The notes under the pieces: generated by a model | Seen by the model: only the letters and a program-made list of their open reading frames with translations | Databases searched by the model: none | Told to the model about the DNA's origin: nothing | Assembly: GCA_002726915.1 (NCBI GenBank) | Contig: PBSY01000041.1 | Coordinates: 1-33,002 of the forward strand | Reading direction: 5' to 3' | Source of the DNA: Verrucomicrobiales bacterium | GTDB lineage: Bacteria > Verrucomicrobiota > Verrucomicrobiia > Verrucomicrobiales > DEV007 | DNA length: 33,002 nt | Part shown: positions 22,571 through 31,874 of the stretch, in pieces | Numbering within the stretch: the stretch's first letter is position 1 | How the letters are laid out: every line of letters begins with the position of its first letter | Position numbers and translations under genes: made by a program

Positions 22571-25465
22571 ATGCGACTGCCGGAACTACGTGGGTATCAA
22601 TATGAAGATCTCCTTGGGGAAGACCCCTACGGGTGGTCCTTCATTGCGTCCCATGAAAGTGACGAGCGACGCGTAATCAAGGTGCTGAAATCGCAGGCGA
22701 CAGATGAGTCATTTCTGAAACGCTACTTCAAGACATTCAGCGACACAGAGGACCCCATTAAGGGAACTGTTCAGGTGTTTGACTACGCGATTCAAGGTTC
22801 AGATTCAGCCACTGCTGTGTCGACCCCATTCTTTGGCTGGAAAAGCAAAAATAAGCGATGGCAAGTCACTTCAATGAAGCGGCTCGGGAACTTATTTGAG
22901 GGTGACCAGGCCTTTGAAGTCGTCCGAGATCTTGCTGAAAGTCTATCGAACGTTCATCGTGAGGGGCTCTTTCATGGTGGATTGCGACCGGCGAGTATAT
23001 TTGTGACGGGTGACTCAGGTGGCTTTCAGGACGTCATGGTGGGTGATTTCGGCCAGCTATTAATGGGTGGCTTGCAGTATCTAGAAGCGGGGGATCTCCT
23101 CTTTTATGTGAGTCCAGAGCAACTGGGTGATGGCGACTTTTCCAAAGGGAGGGGATTGAAGTGGGACGTCTACGCTTTTGGAGTGATTGCATTCCAGATC
23201 CTGACAGGTCATCTGCCACGTCTAGAGCGATTGCAGCAACAGTGTTTAAAGCACGGGGAAGCGTTTAGTACCACTGCAGCCATCTCCTACGGAAGTTTTA
23301 CTCCGGTTTCCGAGCACTTTCTGCGACAATTGGAAAAGGAAAAGCCAGTTGAGTGGCCCGAAGATTTCGCTGACGATCGCATGGATGCTTTGCGCTCGAT
23401 TATTCAATCCTGCCTCGAATTCGATCTTGAAAATCGTCCGAGCTGCATGGTTCAAGTGAGCGAGGCCATCGACTTGATTTGGCAGGGGGAGCAGGATGAA
23501 GCGGTGGAGTCTGAGGAAGTGGCTCCCGAGCGCCTTAAGAATGTGAGCTTGACCCCTGTCCCGGCTCAGATTGAGCCTTTGCCTGAACTTGAAGCAGAGC
23601 CCAAGCCATTAATCGAGACGGATCTGGAAACTAAAGTTAGTCCGATCGCTCAACCTTCGGCGATAGAAAGTAATGTGTCCGATGAGGTGGAAGCGGAAGA
23701 AGTTGCCAAAACCGAAGTCGTAGAAACAGCGTTCGAGGAAATTGATGGGGGGATGATCGGCGATGAGTTGCCCGACCACGCAGAAGCCAGGCGCAGTAAA
23801 TCACTGGAGGCGATCGAGTTAGCCTTTCGAAATCGGCCTGCCCTGAAGTGGCAGATTATGGCGGTTATTGCCATGCTCTGCGTCATCCCTTTGGGTGTTC
23901 TCGCGATCAAGAATTATCAGGAATTACAAGCAGTTGAGCAGGAGGCAACGATCAAGACCACAAAACTGCAGGCCAGTGTTGATGAGCAGGCTGAGGCCTA
24001 TCTAAACGAACTGGCGAGGAATCAAGAAAACTCCGAACAGCTCAAGTCTGAGCTGGATGAAGTGGAAGACAGCCACAGCCGTTTGCTGGGTGAAGCTACG
24101 CTGGCTCGTCAAATCTTGCGTCAAACGCAGGCAAGCGGGGATGAGTTCTTCCGCTTGGTCCTCGATAATCGTGACACCGATGTTCCTGGTTTTCGGGAAA
24201 AAAGAGCGGCCGCTTTAACCGACGCCCAGAAGCACTATGAACGATTAATCGAAGTCTACGGTGATGCACCAGATTTCATCATTTCGACGGCAAATGCTTA
24301 TTTTTATCTCGGGCGAATTTATCGTGAGATGGGAATGTTTGGAAGGTCACTTGGAACCTTTAATGAGGCCGAACGTCGCTATGTTGCTTTGTTAGAAGAT
24401 AGCCGAACCCAGAGCGTTGAATTCATTAGAAACCTAGCCATTGCCAAGAGAGCCCTTGGCCAGCTCTCAGCTAAGGATGGCAAATATGCAATCGCCCGGC
24501 ATTACTTCACTGAGTCTTCGCGTTTCTGGACTGAAGCGAGAGCTGCTGACTCGGAACTTTCGAAAGAAGCCGGCGTAAGCATCCACGAAAATTCTCTCTC
24601 CGTTGTCGACTGTGAGTATGCCATCGGGCGCTACGATGCGGCGCTCGACGCGACCCGTTCGGTGGGTGCACAATTATTGAAGCTTCAGGAATCTGATCCC
24701 GGAGATGCTCGTGTCATCGGAGCTCTGGCTCACTCTTTTTCGCTGGGCGGACGCATCATGGAATCAAAAGGAGAGGTTGAGCTTGCCAAGGAAGCCTACC
24801 AGCAATCGGCAGACCTCTATGCGCAGTCGGTCAAGCTGAATGCCGCTGCAGAGGAATATCAGTTAGGGCTTGGAAACAGTCTTGCAAGGGTCGGGCTGCT
24901 ATCTCGGGACATAAATAAGTTGAAGGGAGCTGTCGAAATTCTTGGGCGGGTGGTAGTCCACCATCCATTTGAGCCTTCTTACCAGAAGATTCTTGCCGAT
25001 GTTTACGGTGTGTTAGCGAGAGATCAGCGGGATGGAGGCCGCTCATCGAATGCGATCGAATTGGAGCACGAGGCCATATCAATCCTGCGTCCCATCGTGA
25101 GGAGCAAGGGACTGCAGACACCGGCTGATGTGCTCTATACCTATTCGCTCCGGTTGGCTCATCTCGCCGAACTGTTGGGGGATGAAGGGGACTTTGATGA
25201 ATCCCGCGAGCCACTTGTTGAGGCTATTAGTGTATTGGAGAATATTTCTCAGCGGGACAAATCGATGACCACCTATCGAAGGGCACTGGCGCGAGCGCGT
25301 GGTCTTGCCGGATTTGCCTGTCTGAAATCCGGCGATAAATCGGGAGCGAGGGAACATCTTGAGCTGGCTAAAGCGGAATGGGAATCCTATGTGCAGGCGA
25401 ACCCAGATGACATTGATGCTGAGCAGGCAGTAAGGTGGACCACTGACCAGTTACGTGGGTTGTAG
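22571..25465 (+). CDS. Membrane pseudokinase with coiled coil and TPR repeats
   Basis: This 964-residue protein has a protein-kinase fold at about 10-310, an acidic linker, one membrane helix (about 428-446), a coiled coil (about 447-520) and a helical TPR-type region (about 530-960). In the kinase part Lys37, DFG (159-161), SPEQ (181-184) and WDVYAFG (198-204) are kept. The catalytic loop, usually HRDLKPxN, is HGGLRPAS (135-142): the catalytic aspartate is Gly137 and the metal asparagine Ser142. The glycine loop is also poor (LGEDPYGWS). It probably binds ligand or partners without phosphotransfer. The orientation suggests a cytoplasmic kinase fold and periplasmic repeats. AGGA (22561-22564) before the ATG supports the start. 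Confidence 0.85.
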   Translation: MRLPELRGYQYEDLLGEDPYGWSFIASHESDERRVIKVLKSQATDESFLKRYFKTFSDTEDPIKGTVQVFDYAIQGSDSATAVSTPFFGWKSKNKRWQVTSMKRLGNLFEGDQAFEVVRDLAESLSNVHREGLFHGGLRPASIFVTGDSGGFQDVMVGDFGQLLMGGLQYLEAGDLLFYVSPEQLGDGDFSKGRGLKWDVYAFGVIAFQILTGHLPRLERLQQQCLKHGEAFSTTAAISYGSFTPVSEHFLRQLEKEKPVEWPEDFADDRMDALRSIIQSCLEFDLENRPSCMVQVSEAIDLIWQGEQDEAVESEEVAPERLKNVSLTPVPAQIEPLPELEAEPKPLIETDLETKVSPIAQPSAIESNVSDEVEAEEVAKTEVVETAFEEIDGGMIGDELPDHAEARRSKSLEAIELAFRNRPALKWQIMAVIAMLCVIPLGVLAIKNYQELQAVEQEATIKTTKLQASVDEQAEAYLNELARNQENSEQLKSELDEVEDSHSRLLGEATLARQILRQTQASGDEFFRLVLDNRDTDVPGFREKRAAALTDAQKHYERLIEVYGDAPDFIISTANAYFYLGRIYREMGMFGRSLGTFNEAERRYVALLEDSRTQSVEFIRNLAIAKRALGQLSAKDGKYAIARHYFTESSRFWTEARAADSELSKEAGVSIHENSLSVVDCEYAIGRYDAALDATRSVGAQLLKLQESDPGDARVIGALAHSFSLGGRIMESKGEVELAKEAYQQSADLYAQSVKLNAAAEEYQLGLGNSLARVGLLSRDINKLKGAVEILGRVVVHHPFEPSYQKILADVYGVLARDQRDGGRSSNAIELEHEAISILRPIVRSKGLQTPADVLYTYSLRLAHLAELLGDEGDFDESREPLVEAISVLENISQRDKSMTTYRRALARARGLAGFACLKSGDKSGAREHLELAKAEWESYVQANPDDIDAEQAVRWTTDQLRGL

Positions 25466-25498
25466 TGGATCGAAGGTTGATTTCCACGCGGGAGGCGT

Positions 25499-26290
25499 TT
25501 GGTTGGCCCTCGCATGATCAAGACGGTCAAGATCGACGACGTAAAGGATATCGCCAAGCGTGCCGGTGACGAGGTGCTGGCGGTTTACGGAACGGAATTT
25601 ACTGTCGCTACGAAAGAAGATACTTCGCCGCTGACTGAAGCAGACCGACGCTCGAATGACGTGATTATTGAAGCACTCAATCGGCTTTACCCCGAAATCC
25701 CTCTGATTTCTGAGGAAACTAAAACCGTTGACTATGCTGTGCGCAAGAACTGGGATTTGTTCTGGTTGGTTGATCCGCTGGATGGAACCAAGGAATTTGT
25801 GAAGCGAAACGGAGAGTTTACCGTCAACATCGCTTTGGTGAAAAGTGGAGTCCCCATCCTTGGGGTGGTTTATCAACCAGTGGGCGATCACCTTTACTGG
25901 GCGCAGGAAGGCCTTGGTGCATGGAGAAGTACAGGAGATGGTGAAGCTACCAAGCTTGAAGGCGGAACCCACTACTCTGTAAAAGAGTCCGTGGTCGTTG
26001 TGGCAAGCCGTTCCCACCTTACGACTGAGGTTCAGGTGTTCGTCGATGGTCTAAAGTCCGAGGGTAAAGACGTAGTATTTCTTTCGGCAGGAAGTTCACT
26101 TAAACTCTGCCTCGTAGCGGAGGGAGAGGCCGACGTTTACCCCAGGTTGGGACCAACGATGGAGTGGGACACGGCGGCAGCGCATGCAGTTGCGTTGGAA
26201 TCAGGCAGGCGAGTGATTAATCACGAGACCGGTAACGATCTAATTTATAATAAGGAAAGCTTGCTCAATCCCTATTTTATCGTCGAGTAG
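25499..26290 (+). CDS. cysQ: 3'(2'),5'-bisphosphate nucleotidase (CysQ-like)
   Basis: This 263-residue inositol monophosphatase-family enzyme shows TSPLTEADRRSN, the metal-binding pair in ISEET, and the D92-P-L-D95-G-T signature followed by KEFVKRNGEFTVNIALV, typical of CysQ. A second signature, MEWDTAAAHAV, holds the last catalytic aspartate. It converts PAP to AMP, clearing the by-product of sulfate assimilation, or acts on related bisphosphates. The frame opens with TTG at 25499, three bases after GGGAGG; ATG 25514 (MIKTVKIDD) is the alternative. It ends before a strong hairpin. Confidence 0.93.
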   Translation: MVGPRMIKTVKIDDVKDIAKRAGDEVLAVYGTEFTVATKEDTSPLTEADRRSNDVIIEALNRLYPEIPLISEETKTVDYAVRKNWDLFWLVDPLDGTKEFVKRNGEFTVNIALVKSGVPILGVVYQPVGDHLYWAQEGLGAWRSTGDGEATKLEGGTHYSVKESVVVVASRSHLTTEVQVFVDGLKSEGKDVVFLSAGSSLKLCLVAEGEADVYPRLGPTMEWDTAAAHAVALESGRRVINHETGNDLIYNKESLLNPYFIVE

Positions 26291-26312
26291 CATACCAGCC
26301 GCTGGGCAGCAA

Positions 26313-26338
26313 AAAGCACGTCTATGAAGACGTGCTTT
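26313..26338. terminator. Strong bidirectional terminator hairpin
   Basis: AAAGCACGTCT and AGACGTGCTTT pair perfectly (11 base pairs) around the loop ATGA. The stem has A-rich and T-rich ends on the two strands (AAAAAGC on the left, GCTTTCT on the right). It lies between the convergent cysQ and pseudopilin genes, so it should stop transcription from both sides. Confidence 0.85.
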
Positions 26339-26375
26339 CTATTGAGAAGGTATTTACGAGGAGAGAGATTGAGGC

Positions 26376-26978
26376 CTACCAGGTCCTGATGTTGTCCGAC
26401 TGGACTTCTTGGTCGCCAGATTTTCCAGAGCTCCAGATGAGAATAGATTCTGGAAGGTATTGGGAGTCGGTTCGTGTATCCCAGTCAGGCGTTTCAACTC
26501 GGTTGTTGTAGTCGAGATCCATCCGGATGTAGTAATAATCAAACCATGGATCCCAAAGCGTACCTCCGCCGCTGTCGTCCATGTTGATGCCACTTTTATA
26601 TTTGCCCTCGTCACCCCGTTTCGCCTGTTTCCCTGAATAGAAGGCGATACGTCTAGGGTTAAGCCCTCCGTCTTCGGCTTCTTTATCCGACCCAAGAAGA
26701 ACATCCATAAGTTCTTCGTCTGAGCGCAGTTCTTCAGTTTCCTCGCGATCACCGATAACAGGATACTTGCGATACTCGGTGAAATAGGATGAAATCGCGG
26801 CTTTGAGGTTGTAAGCCGTATTAGAAGCGCGGGTCGATTCAGCCCGACGCATCACGCCGGTTGCAGCCGGATACATCAGTCCGGCAAGAATTCCGATAAT
26901 GGCAATGACGACCAGCAATTCCAGTAGCGTGAAACCCGCCAAGCGATTCTGATTTGGTTTTCCGAGTGAATTTCTCAT
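26376..26978 (-). CDS. Lone GspG-like type II pseudopilin
   Basis: This protein has the prepilin leader and cleavage site (LAG followed by FTLLELLVVIAIIGILAGLMYPA), including glutamate at +5, then a long N-terminal helix and a C-terminal domain with GGTLWDPWFDYYYIRMDLDYNNRVETPDW. The DPW motif and calcium-like acidic cluster resemble GspG-type major pseudopilins. The mature protein is about 180 residues. It is separated from the main type II genes by RNase R and faces the other way. The start could be ATG 26990 or ATG 26978; the shorter leader is used here. It could supply a pseudopilus variant or belong to a different pilus-like machine. Confidence 0.85.
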   Translation of the reverse strand: MRNSLGKPNQNRLAGFTLLELLVVIAIIGILAGLMYPAATGVMRRAESTRASNTAYNLKAAISSYFTEYRKYPVIGDREETEELRSDEELMDVLLGSDKEAEDGGLNPRRIAFYSGKQAKRGDEGKYKSGINMDDSGGGTLWDPWFDYYYIRMDLDYNNRVETPDWDTRTDSQYLPESILIWSSGKSGDQEVQSDNIRTW

Positions 26979-27005
26979 GTTTGGGGGCATGTTTAGCGGG
27001 TTGTT

Positions 27006-29372
27006 GTGACGGTGACGAGTTCTTTTTTTGTTAATCCTCGCCCTAACAGCTGGCCATACAATGTAAACACATCGTTAAGTGTGGCGTCCAGCCATTTTGA
27101 CAGATTTTTTGACCACAGTTTGAAAGAGGAATTTATCCAGGCAATACAGGCCCGTGTGAAGTGCCCCGATTATCAGCCTTTGAACAAATCAGAAATGGCG
27201 CGTGATCTTCACGTTCCATCTAGTCAGCGGGCTGCGTTTCGAGCAGCCCTTTCTGAATTAGAAAAAAGGGGTGAATTGGTTTGCGGGAAAAAGGCGCGCT
27301 ATCGGCGTCCGGATAGCAGAAACGCAGGCGATTTGATTCGTGGGCGGATTCAGATGTCAAACGATCGCAAGCGACGCAGCGCGTTTTTTTTGCCCGAGAA
27401 TCCGGATGGTCACTCGATCTTTTGGAACATGGATCGACCGAGACTCTTCGTTCCAGCTCGATTCATTTCGACGGCGCTGGACGGGGACACTGTTGATGTG
27501 GAAGTGCAACGCGAGGCACCGTCCAAGCACCGCGGCCGGTTGCAAGATGACTCGGAGTATCTCCAGGCCAGAGTGGTGGAGGTCGTTGAGCGCAGCGGGC
27601 GTCCTATTGTCGGCATCTATCATGGTAAAGGGACGAGGGCGACCGTGGCTCCGGAAGAGGGTCGGTTGCCGGGTTCTTTTCGCTTGATGAGTATTCTGCC
27701 TGAAGCGAAGCCGGGCGATATCGTGGTAGCTTCGTTTGCGGGTTGGAACGATGTGCACCTGCCGCCAATGGCCGAAATGGTGAAAGTTCTGGGACGTGAG
27801 GATGCACCCGGTGTTGATATTCTTAAGGTCATTCATCGACACGGTCTACCGCTGGAATTTCCCGATGCCGTCCTTGCCGAGGCAGAGATGATCAGTGATG
27901 TCGTTCCGGATGAAGAGATCGCCCGGCGAGAAGACTGGCGTCAGCGGCAGGTATTTACGATTGATCCGGAGGATGCCAAAGACTTCGACGACGCCATCTG
28001 CGTAACTGAAAAGAAAAATGGGGGATGGGAACTGGCGGTTCATATTGCCGATGTCTCGCATTATGTGAAAACGGGCTCTGCTCTTGACGAAGAATCCAAG
28101 AAGCGTGGGAACAGCGCCTACCTCGCTGATCGCGTCATTCCCATGTTACCTGAGAAGCTCAGTAACGGTGTCTGCAGTCTCAAGCCGCACGTGGAGCGCC
28201 TCACCCATGCGGCGATTCTGGAATTTGATGCGAAAGGAAAACCTACAACATCTCGATTTGTATCAGCGGTGATCCGAAGTCATCACCGCTATACCTATGA
28301 GGAGGCTTTTGAGCGAATGATGCTCTCCGATGAGGATGTAGAATCGATTTCAGATGAAAAAGAGAGGAGTTTGACAGAGCATTTGAAGAAAGCTTGGAAA
28401 CTTGCCTCGAAGCTGCGTGAACGACGCTTTAAGGATGGCGCTCTTGATCTGGACATGAAGGAGATCCGTGTTGTTCTTGATGAGAAGGGCCGGGCGGTGA
28501 ATGTCAAGAAGAGCATCTATGACGAGAGTCACCAGTTGATTGAAGAGTTCATGTTGGCAGCGAATGAAGCCGTCGCCTGCCTTATTAAGAACGCTCCAGC
28601 TTCTTCAATCTACCGTGTCCATGACGAACCTGAACTGGGAAAGTTGGAGGAATTCGCTGATCTGGCGCGGAGCTTTGGACACCGGGTGGGTGACGTTACC
28701 CATCGTGGTGAACTTCAGAACCTACTTTCCATGATCCGTGGCACCCTTGAGGAACACAGTGTCAAAATTTCTCTTTTGCGAAGCCTGCGTCGCGCCGAAT
28801 ACTCGACTGATCCCACCGGTCACTACGGTCTTGCCAAGACGAACTACACTCATTTCACCAGTCCCATTCGTCGCTACGCAGATCTTGTGGTTCATCGCGT
28901 TCTGCGTGGAATTCTCTCGAAGCGGCATGAAACTGCTGCGCCAGAGATCCCCGAGCGTACGCCTCCAGTTGCTGAAATGAGGGAGATTGCTTACCGAATT
29001 TCAAAGACGGAACGGGTAGCTGCCGAAGCTGAGATGGAAACGCAGAGACTCAAGATGATCGAGTATCTCGAGCGCACTTGCTGTGAAAATCCTGATGCGG
29101 CATTCGATGCAACGGTTCTCGAGGTGAGGCAGATCGGTGCCTTTGTGGAACTCAACGATCTCATGATCAAGGGACTTATTCGAAAGGAAGACCTAGCGCC
29201 TCGCGATGAGTATTTCTTCGACCGGATTCACAAGCAGTTTCGGAGCCGCAGCAACGCACCCACTCTAGCCGTGGGGCAAATTGTCAGTGTCCGACTTTAC
29301 CGCATCAATCACATCAAGGGTTTTATCGACTTTCTACCGGTTGAATTGGCACCTGATTTCAGCCAGTGGTGA
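27006..29372 (+). CDS. rnr: Ribonuclease R
   Basis: This 788-residue protein contains an N-terminal winged-helix part (about 38-100), cold-shock OB folds, the RNB catalytic domain with DPEDAKDFDDA (from 320) and DPTGHYGLAKTNYTHFTSPIRRYADLVVHR, and a C-terminal S1 domain (AAFDATVLEVRQIGAFVELND). RNase R is a processive 3'-to-5' exoribonuclease that degrades structured RNA. The GTG start at 27006 lies 15 bases from one possible start of the divergent pseudopilin and has no clear ribosome site; in-frame GTG 27081 or TTG 27120 would remove a segment with no family match. The catalytic core is certain; the exact start is not. Confidence 0.93.
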   Translation: MTVTSSFFVNPRPNSWPYNVNTSLSVASSHFDRFFDHSLKEEFIQAIQARVKCPDYQPLNKSEMARDLHVPSSQRAAFRAALSELEKRGELVCGKKARYRRPDSRNAGDLIRGRIQMSNDRKRRSAFFLPENPDGHSIFWNMDRPRLFVPARFISTALDGDTVDVEVQREAPSKHRGRLQDDSEYLQARVVEVVERSGRPIVGIYHGKGTRATVAPEEGRLPGSFRLMSILPEAKPGDIVVASFAGWNDVHLPPMAEMVKVLGREDAPGVDILKVIHRHGLPLEFPDAVLAEAEMISDVVPDEEIARREDWRQRQVFTIDPEDAKDFDDAICVTEKKNGGWELAVHIADVSHYVKTGSALDEESKKRGNSAYLADRVIPMLPEKLSNGVCSLKPHVERLTHAAILEFDAKGKPTTSRFVSAVIRSHHRYTYEEAFERMMLSDEDVESISDEKERSLTEHLKKAWKLASKLRERRFKDGALDLDMKEIRVVLDEKGRAVNVKKSIYDESHQLIEEFMLAANEAVACLIKNAPASSIYRVHDEPELGKLEEFADLARSFGHRVGDVTHRGELQNLLSMIRGTLEEHSVKISLLRSLRRAEYSTDPTGHYGLAKTNYTHFTSPIRRYADLVVHRVLRGILSKRHETAAPEIPERTPPVAEMREIAYRISKTERVAAEAEMETQRLKMIEYLERTCCENPDAAFDATVLEVRQIGAFVELNDLMIKGLIRKEDLAPRDEYFFDRIHKQFRSRSNAPTLAVGQIVSVRLYRINHIKGFIDFLPVELAPDFSQW

Positions 29373-29518
29373 GTAACCCGTTTGTGGTTTCTGCGATGGA
29401 TTCCTCCCAATCTGGGGTGCTTAGCCCGCTGTGGATTAGCGCCTTTGAGGACTGTATTTTCGGTGAAAAAGGCAGGAAACGGCCTACAATCGTCGGTGTT
29501 TAAGGTTTTGTTCTAAAG

Positions 29519-30766
29519 ATGCCCTCTTTTTCCTACACAGCAATCGACCTCGGTGGAAAGCAAGTTTCCGGTAGTGTCGTGGTGCGCAATAAGTCGGACG
29601 TGTATCGCGAACTGGAGTCGAAGACGCTAACCCCTATTCGGGTCACGGTAGAAGCTGATGACCAGCAGAATAAGAAAAAGTGGACCTTTTCTCAATCAGC
29701 GAGGGAGGAATCCGCAGGACCAACTAAGCTGAAACGCCCCGAGATGGTCCTATTCACTGAAGAGCTTGCTGATCTTCTCGACGCAGGCATGCAGTTGGAG
29801 CGGGCTCTCAAGATTCTCCATGAGCGCCAGACCAATAAATCGATTCGGGCAGTTGCTGGCATACTTCGCGATGATATTCGGGAGGGCACGAGGTTTTCAA
29901 AGGCCTTGGCAAAATCTTCTCCCTCTTTTGATGAGCTTTACCGCAGCCTAGTTGCTGCCGGTGAAGCGAGTGGTTCACTGCCCGAGATTCTCCGCCGTCT
30001 TGTCGTGAATCTAAAACAGCTGTTCAACCTCCAGCGTCGGACTGCCGGAGCGATGATCTATCCGCTTACGGTCTTACTCGCCTGTGTCGTTTTGCTGTTT
30101 GTTTTCTCGACTGTCTTGATGCCGTCTCTCAGTGAAATGATGGAAAAAACTGGTCAGGATCTACCCATGATCACCGAGCTCCTAATCATGTTTACCGATT
30201 TTATGTCAAAGTGGTGGTGGGCGATCCTTGGGATTATTGTTACTTCTGCGACGTCATTCAGAATTTACATCGGGACGGAGAATGGACGGCCATGGTGGGA
30301 TGGCTACAAGATGCGAATGCCTGCTTTTGGTCCGGTTATTCTGGGCCGATTTTATGCACAGTTTTGTCACACTCTTTCCAATTTGGTAAATAACGGTGTG
30401 CCGCTGCTAAACAGTTTAAAATTGATCACACGGGGGACCCCCAATCTTTATATCCGTGGCCACCTCAAGAACGTGGTTTTGGATGTTGGAGAAGGCACAA
30501 GCCTCGCCAAAGCAATGGAGAAAACTGACGCCTTTCCGGAGGCCTTGGTTGATCGCGTTGCGATTGGTGAGCAGACGGGTGAACTCGGAAAAGCCTTTTC
30601 CAAGGCAGCGGCCAAGTATGATGAAGATCTCGACGTCCGTATCTCGAGATTGACTACCTTGGTTCCGACCGTCATGCTCATCTTCGTTGCGATAATCGTG
30701 GGGGTTGTTGCCTATTGCATGATTAATACGATTTTCGGTTCCATGGCTGGTATTCGCGGCCGCTAG
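29519..30766 (+). CDS. gspF: Type II secretion inner-membrane protein GspF
   Basis: This 415-residue protein has the GspF/PilC layout: an N-terminal adaptor region (PSFSYTAIDLGGKQVSGSV), two T2SSF domains (EELADLLDAGMQLERALKIL and LSNLVNNGVPLLNSLKLI) and three membrane segments (around 178-203, 233-255 and 380-405). RVAIGEQTGELGKAF is also typical. GspF is the inner-membrane platform that couples the ATPase to pseudopilus growth. No gspE or gspD is in the window. The next genes gspG, H, I and J follow in the usual order with gaps of 0-25 bases, so a single operon is likely. Confidence 0.93.
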   Translation: MPSFSYTAIDLGGKQVSGSVVVRNKSDVYRELESKTLTPIRVTVEADDQQNKKKWTFSQSAREESAGPTKLKRPEMVLFTEELADLLDAGMQLERALKILHERQTNKSIRAVAGILRDDIREGTRFSKALAKSSPSFDELYRSLVAAGEASGSLPEILRRLVVNLKQLFNLQRRTAGAMIYPLTVLLACVVLLFVFSTVLMPSLSEMMEKTGQDLPMITELLIMFTDFMSKWWWAILGIIVTSATSFRIYIGTENGRPWWDGYKMRMPAFGPVILGRFYAQFCHTLSNLVNNGVPLLNSLKLITRGTPNLYIRGHLKNVVLDVGEGTSLAKAMEKTDAFPEALVDRVAIGEQTGELGKAFSKAAAKYDEDLDVRISRLTTLVPTVMLIFVAIIVGVVAYCMINTIFGSMAGIRGR

Positions 30767-30791
30767 CGAGATTAATCAAAAAAGATATTGT

Positions 30792-31223
30792 ATGAGACTT
30801 AGTCCTGATAAACGTAAAAGAAGAACACGAGGTTTTACCCTCGTTGAGTTGGTGATCGTCATCACAATTATCGCGGTTCTATCCGGATCGGGGATCTACC
30901 TTGTCGTTGGCTTTATTGATGACGCCAAGTATCAGAGAATTGATTCTGATCTCAAGGCCCTAGATATCGCTCTAAAGGCTTATGAGAGGAATAACTATTT
31001 CAAGCCACCGACACAGGATCAAGGGCTCATGGCGCTGGTTGAGCGGCCTTCCGGTGATCCGCAGCCTGAACGTTGGCGTGGTTATCTTGATGAGGAAATG
31101 CTTGATCCTTGGGGTGTAGCCTACCAATACCGCTTCCCTGCACAGCAAAGTTCCAAGAAGTATGACATCTTTTCCTTCGGTGAAGATGGCGTGGAAAGTG
31201 AAGACGATATCGGCAACTGGTAA
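30792..31223 (+). CDS. gspG: Major pseudopilin GspG
   Basis: This 143-residue protein has the prepilin site RGFTLVELVIVITIIAVLSG, with glutamate at +5, and a C-terminal domain of the classic GspG form: PPTQDQGLMALVERPSG, LDPWGVAYQYRFP, and the end SFGEDGVESEDDIGNW, which carries the calcium-binding aspartates. Cleavage occurs after glycine 16, leaving about 127 residues. It is the major pseudopilus subunit. It follows gspF by 25 bases and overlaps the reading frame of the next gene. The assignment is firm. Confidence 0.95.
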   Translation: MRLSPDKRKRRTRGFTLVELVIVITIIAVLSGSGIYLVVGFIDDAKYQRIDSDLKALDIALKAYERNNYFKPPTQDQGLMALVERPSGDPQPERWRGYLDEEMLDPWGVAYQYRFPAQQSSKKYDIFSFGEDGVESEDDIGNW

Positions 31224-31872
31224 ATCGTTTTCCCGCTTACAAGCGAAGCAGGCCCGCGGCATGACGCTGGTCGAGCTTGTAATCGCGATCACTGTTCTCT
31301 CTGTGCTCACTGGCATAGCTGTTCCGGCGATCGACAGTGCTCAGCGCGCCCGTGTCGCTCGTGAGCCGGTCAATCAGCTTCACTCAATGGCTCGTGAAGT
31401 TCGATTGAGAGCGATTGCGGAGCGGCGACCATACCAAATCTTATTCGACAGCGAGGGGTTCAAAGCTTCCCGATTCTACAATCCCTACGGGGGGCAAGAA
31501 GAATTCGAAGAATTGCAAACCAAGTTGGACCAACTCGAGCAGCGCGATGCAATCATCGAGGCGTCGCAGGCTCGGGGGATCGATTTGTCCACCGGCGAAG
31601 TATTGCCTGATTTGAACCGGGAGCAGGTCGAAGAAGGGATTCGCTTCTTAAAAGAATATCCGCTGGAGGATGGAGTCGACTACAAGTTGCGCTTCTGGGA
31701 TGACACTCAATGGATCGATATGAATGGAGGAGAGTTTCGACGCTGGGTCTTTCAGCCTTCGGGCATGTGTGAGCCGCTAAAGATTCAGGTTGAATCGGAG
31801 AATGCTTTTTTTGAACTCGAGTTTCATCCGCTAACGGCTGATGTTAAAACGGAGCGATCTTGGGTGGAATGA
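31186..31872 (+). CDS. gspH: GspH-like minor pseudopilin
   Basis: The prepilin motif RGMTLVELVIAITVLSVLTGIAVPAID, with glycine at -1 and glutamate at +5, is followed by ARVAREPVNQLHSMAREVRLRAIAERRPYQILFD, a GspH/FimT-type pattern. The C-terminal globular part has an unusual acidic helical insert (about EEFEELQTKLDQLEQRDA). Size is about 228 residues, a little longer than common GspH. I start at ATG 31186, inside the end of gspG; GTG 31198 and an upstream ATG 31162 are alternatives, so the leader length is uncertain. It should form part of the pseudopilus tip. The assignment to H rather than another minor pseudopilin rests on order and motif. Confidence 0.8.
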   Translation: MAWKVKTISATGKSFSRLQAKQARGMTLVELVIAITVLSVLTGIAVPAIDSAQRARVAREPVNQLHSMAREVRLRAIAERRPYQILFDSEGFKASRFYNPYGGQEEFEELQTKLDQLEQRDAIIEASQARGIDLSTGEVLPDLNREQVEEGIRFLKEYPLEDGVDYKLRFWDDTQWIDMNGGEFRRWVFQPSGMCEPLKIQVESENAFFELEFHPLTADVKTERSWVE

Positions 31873-31874
31873 TT

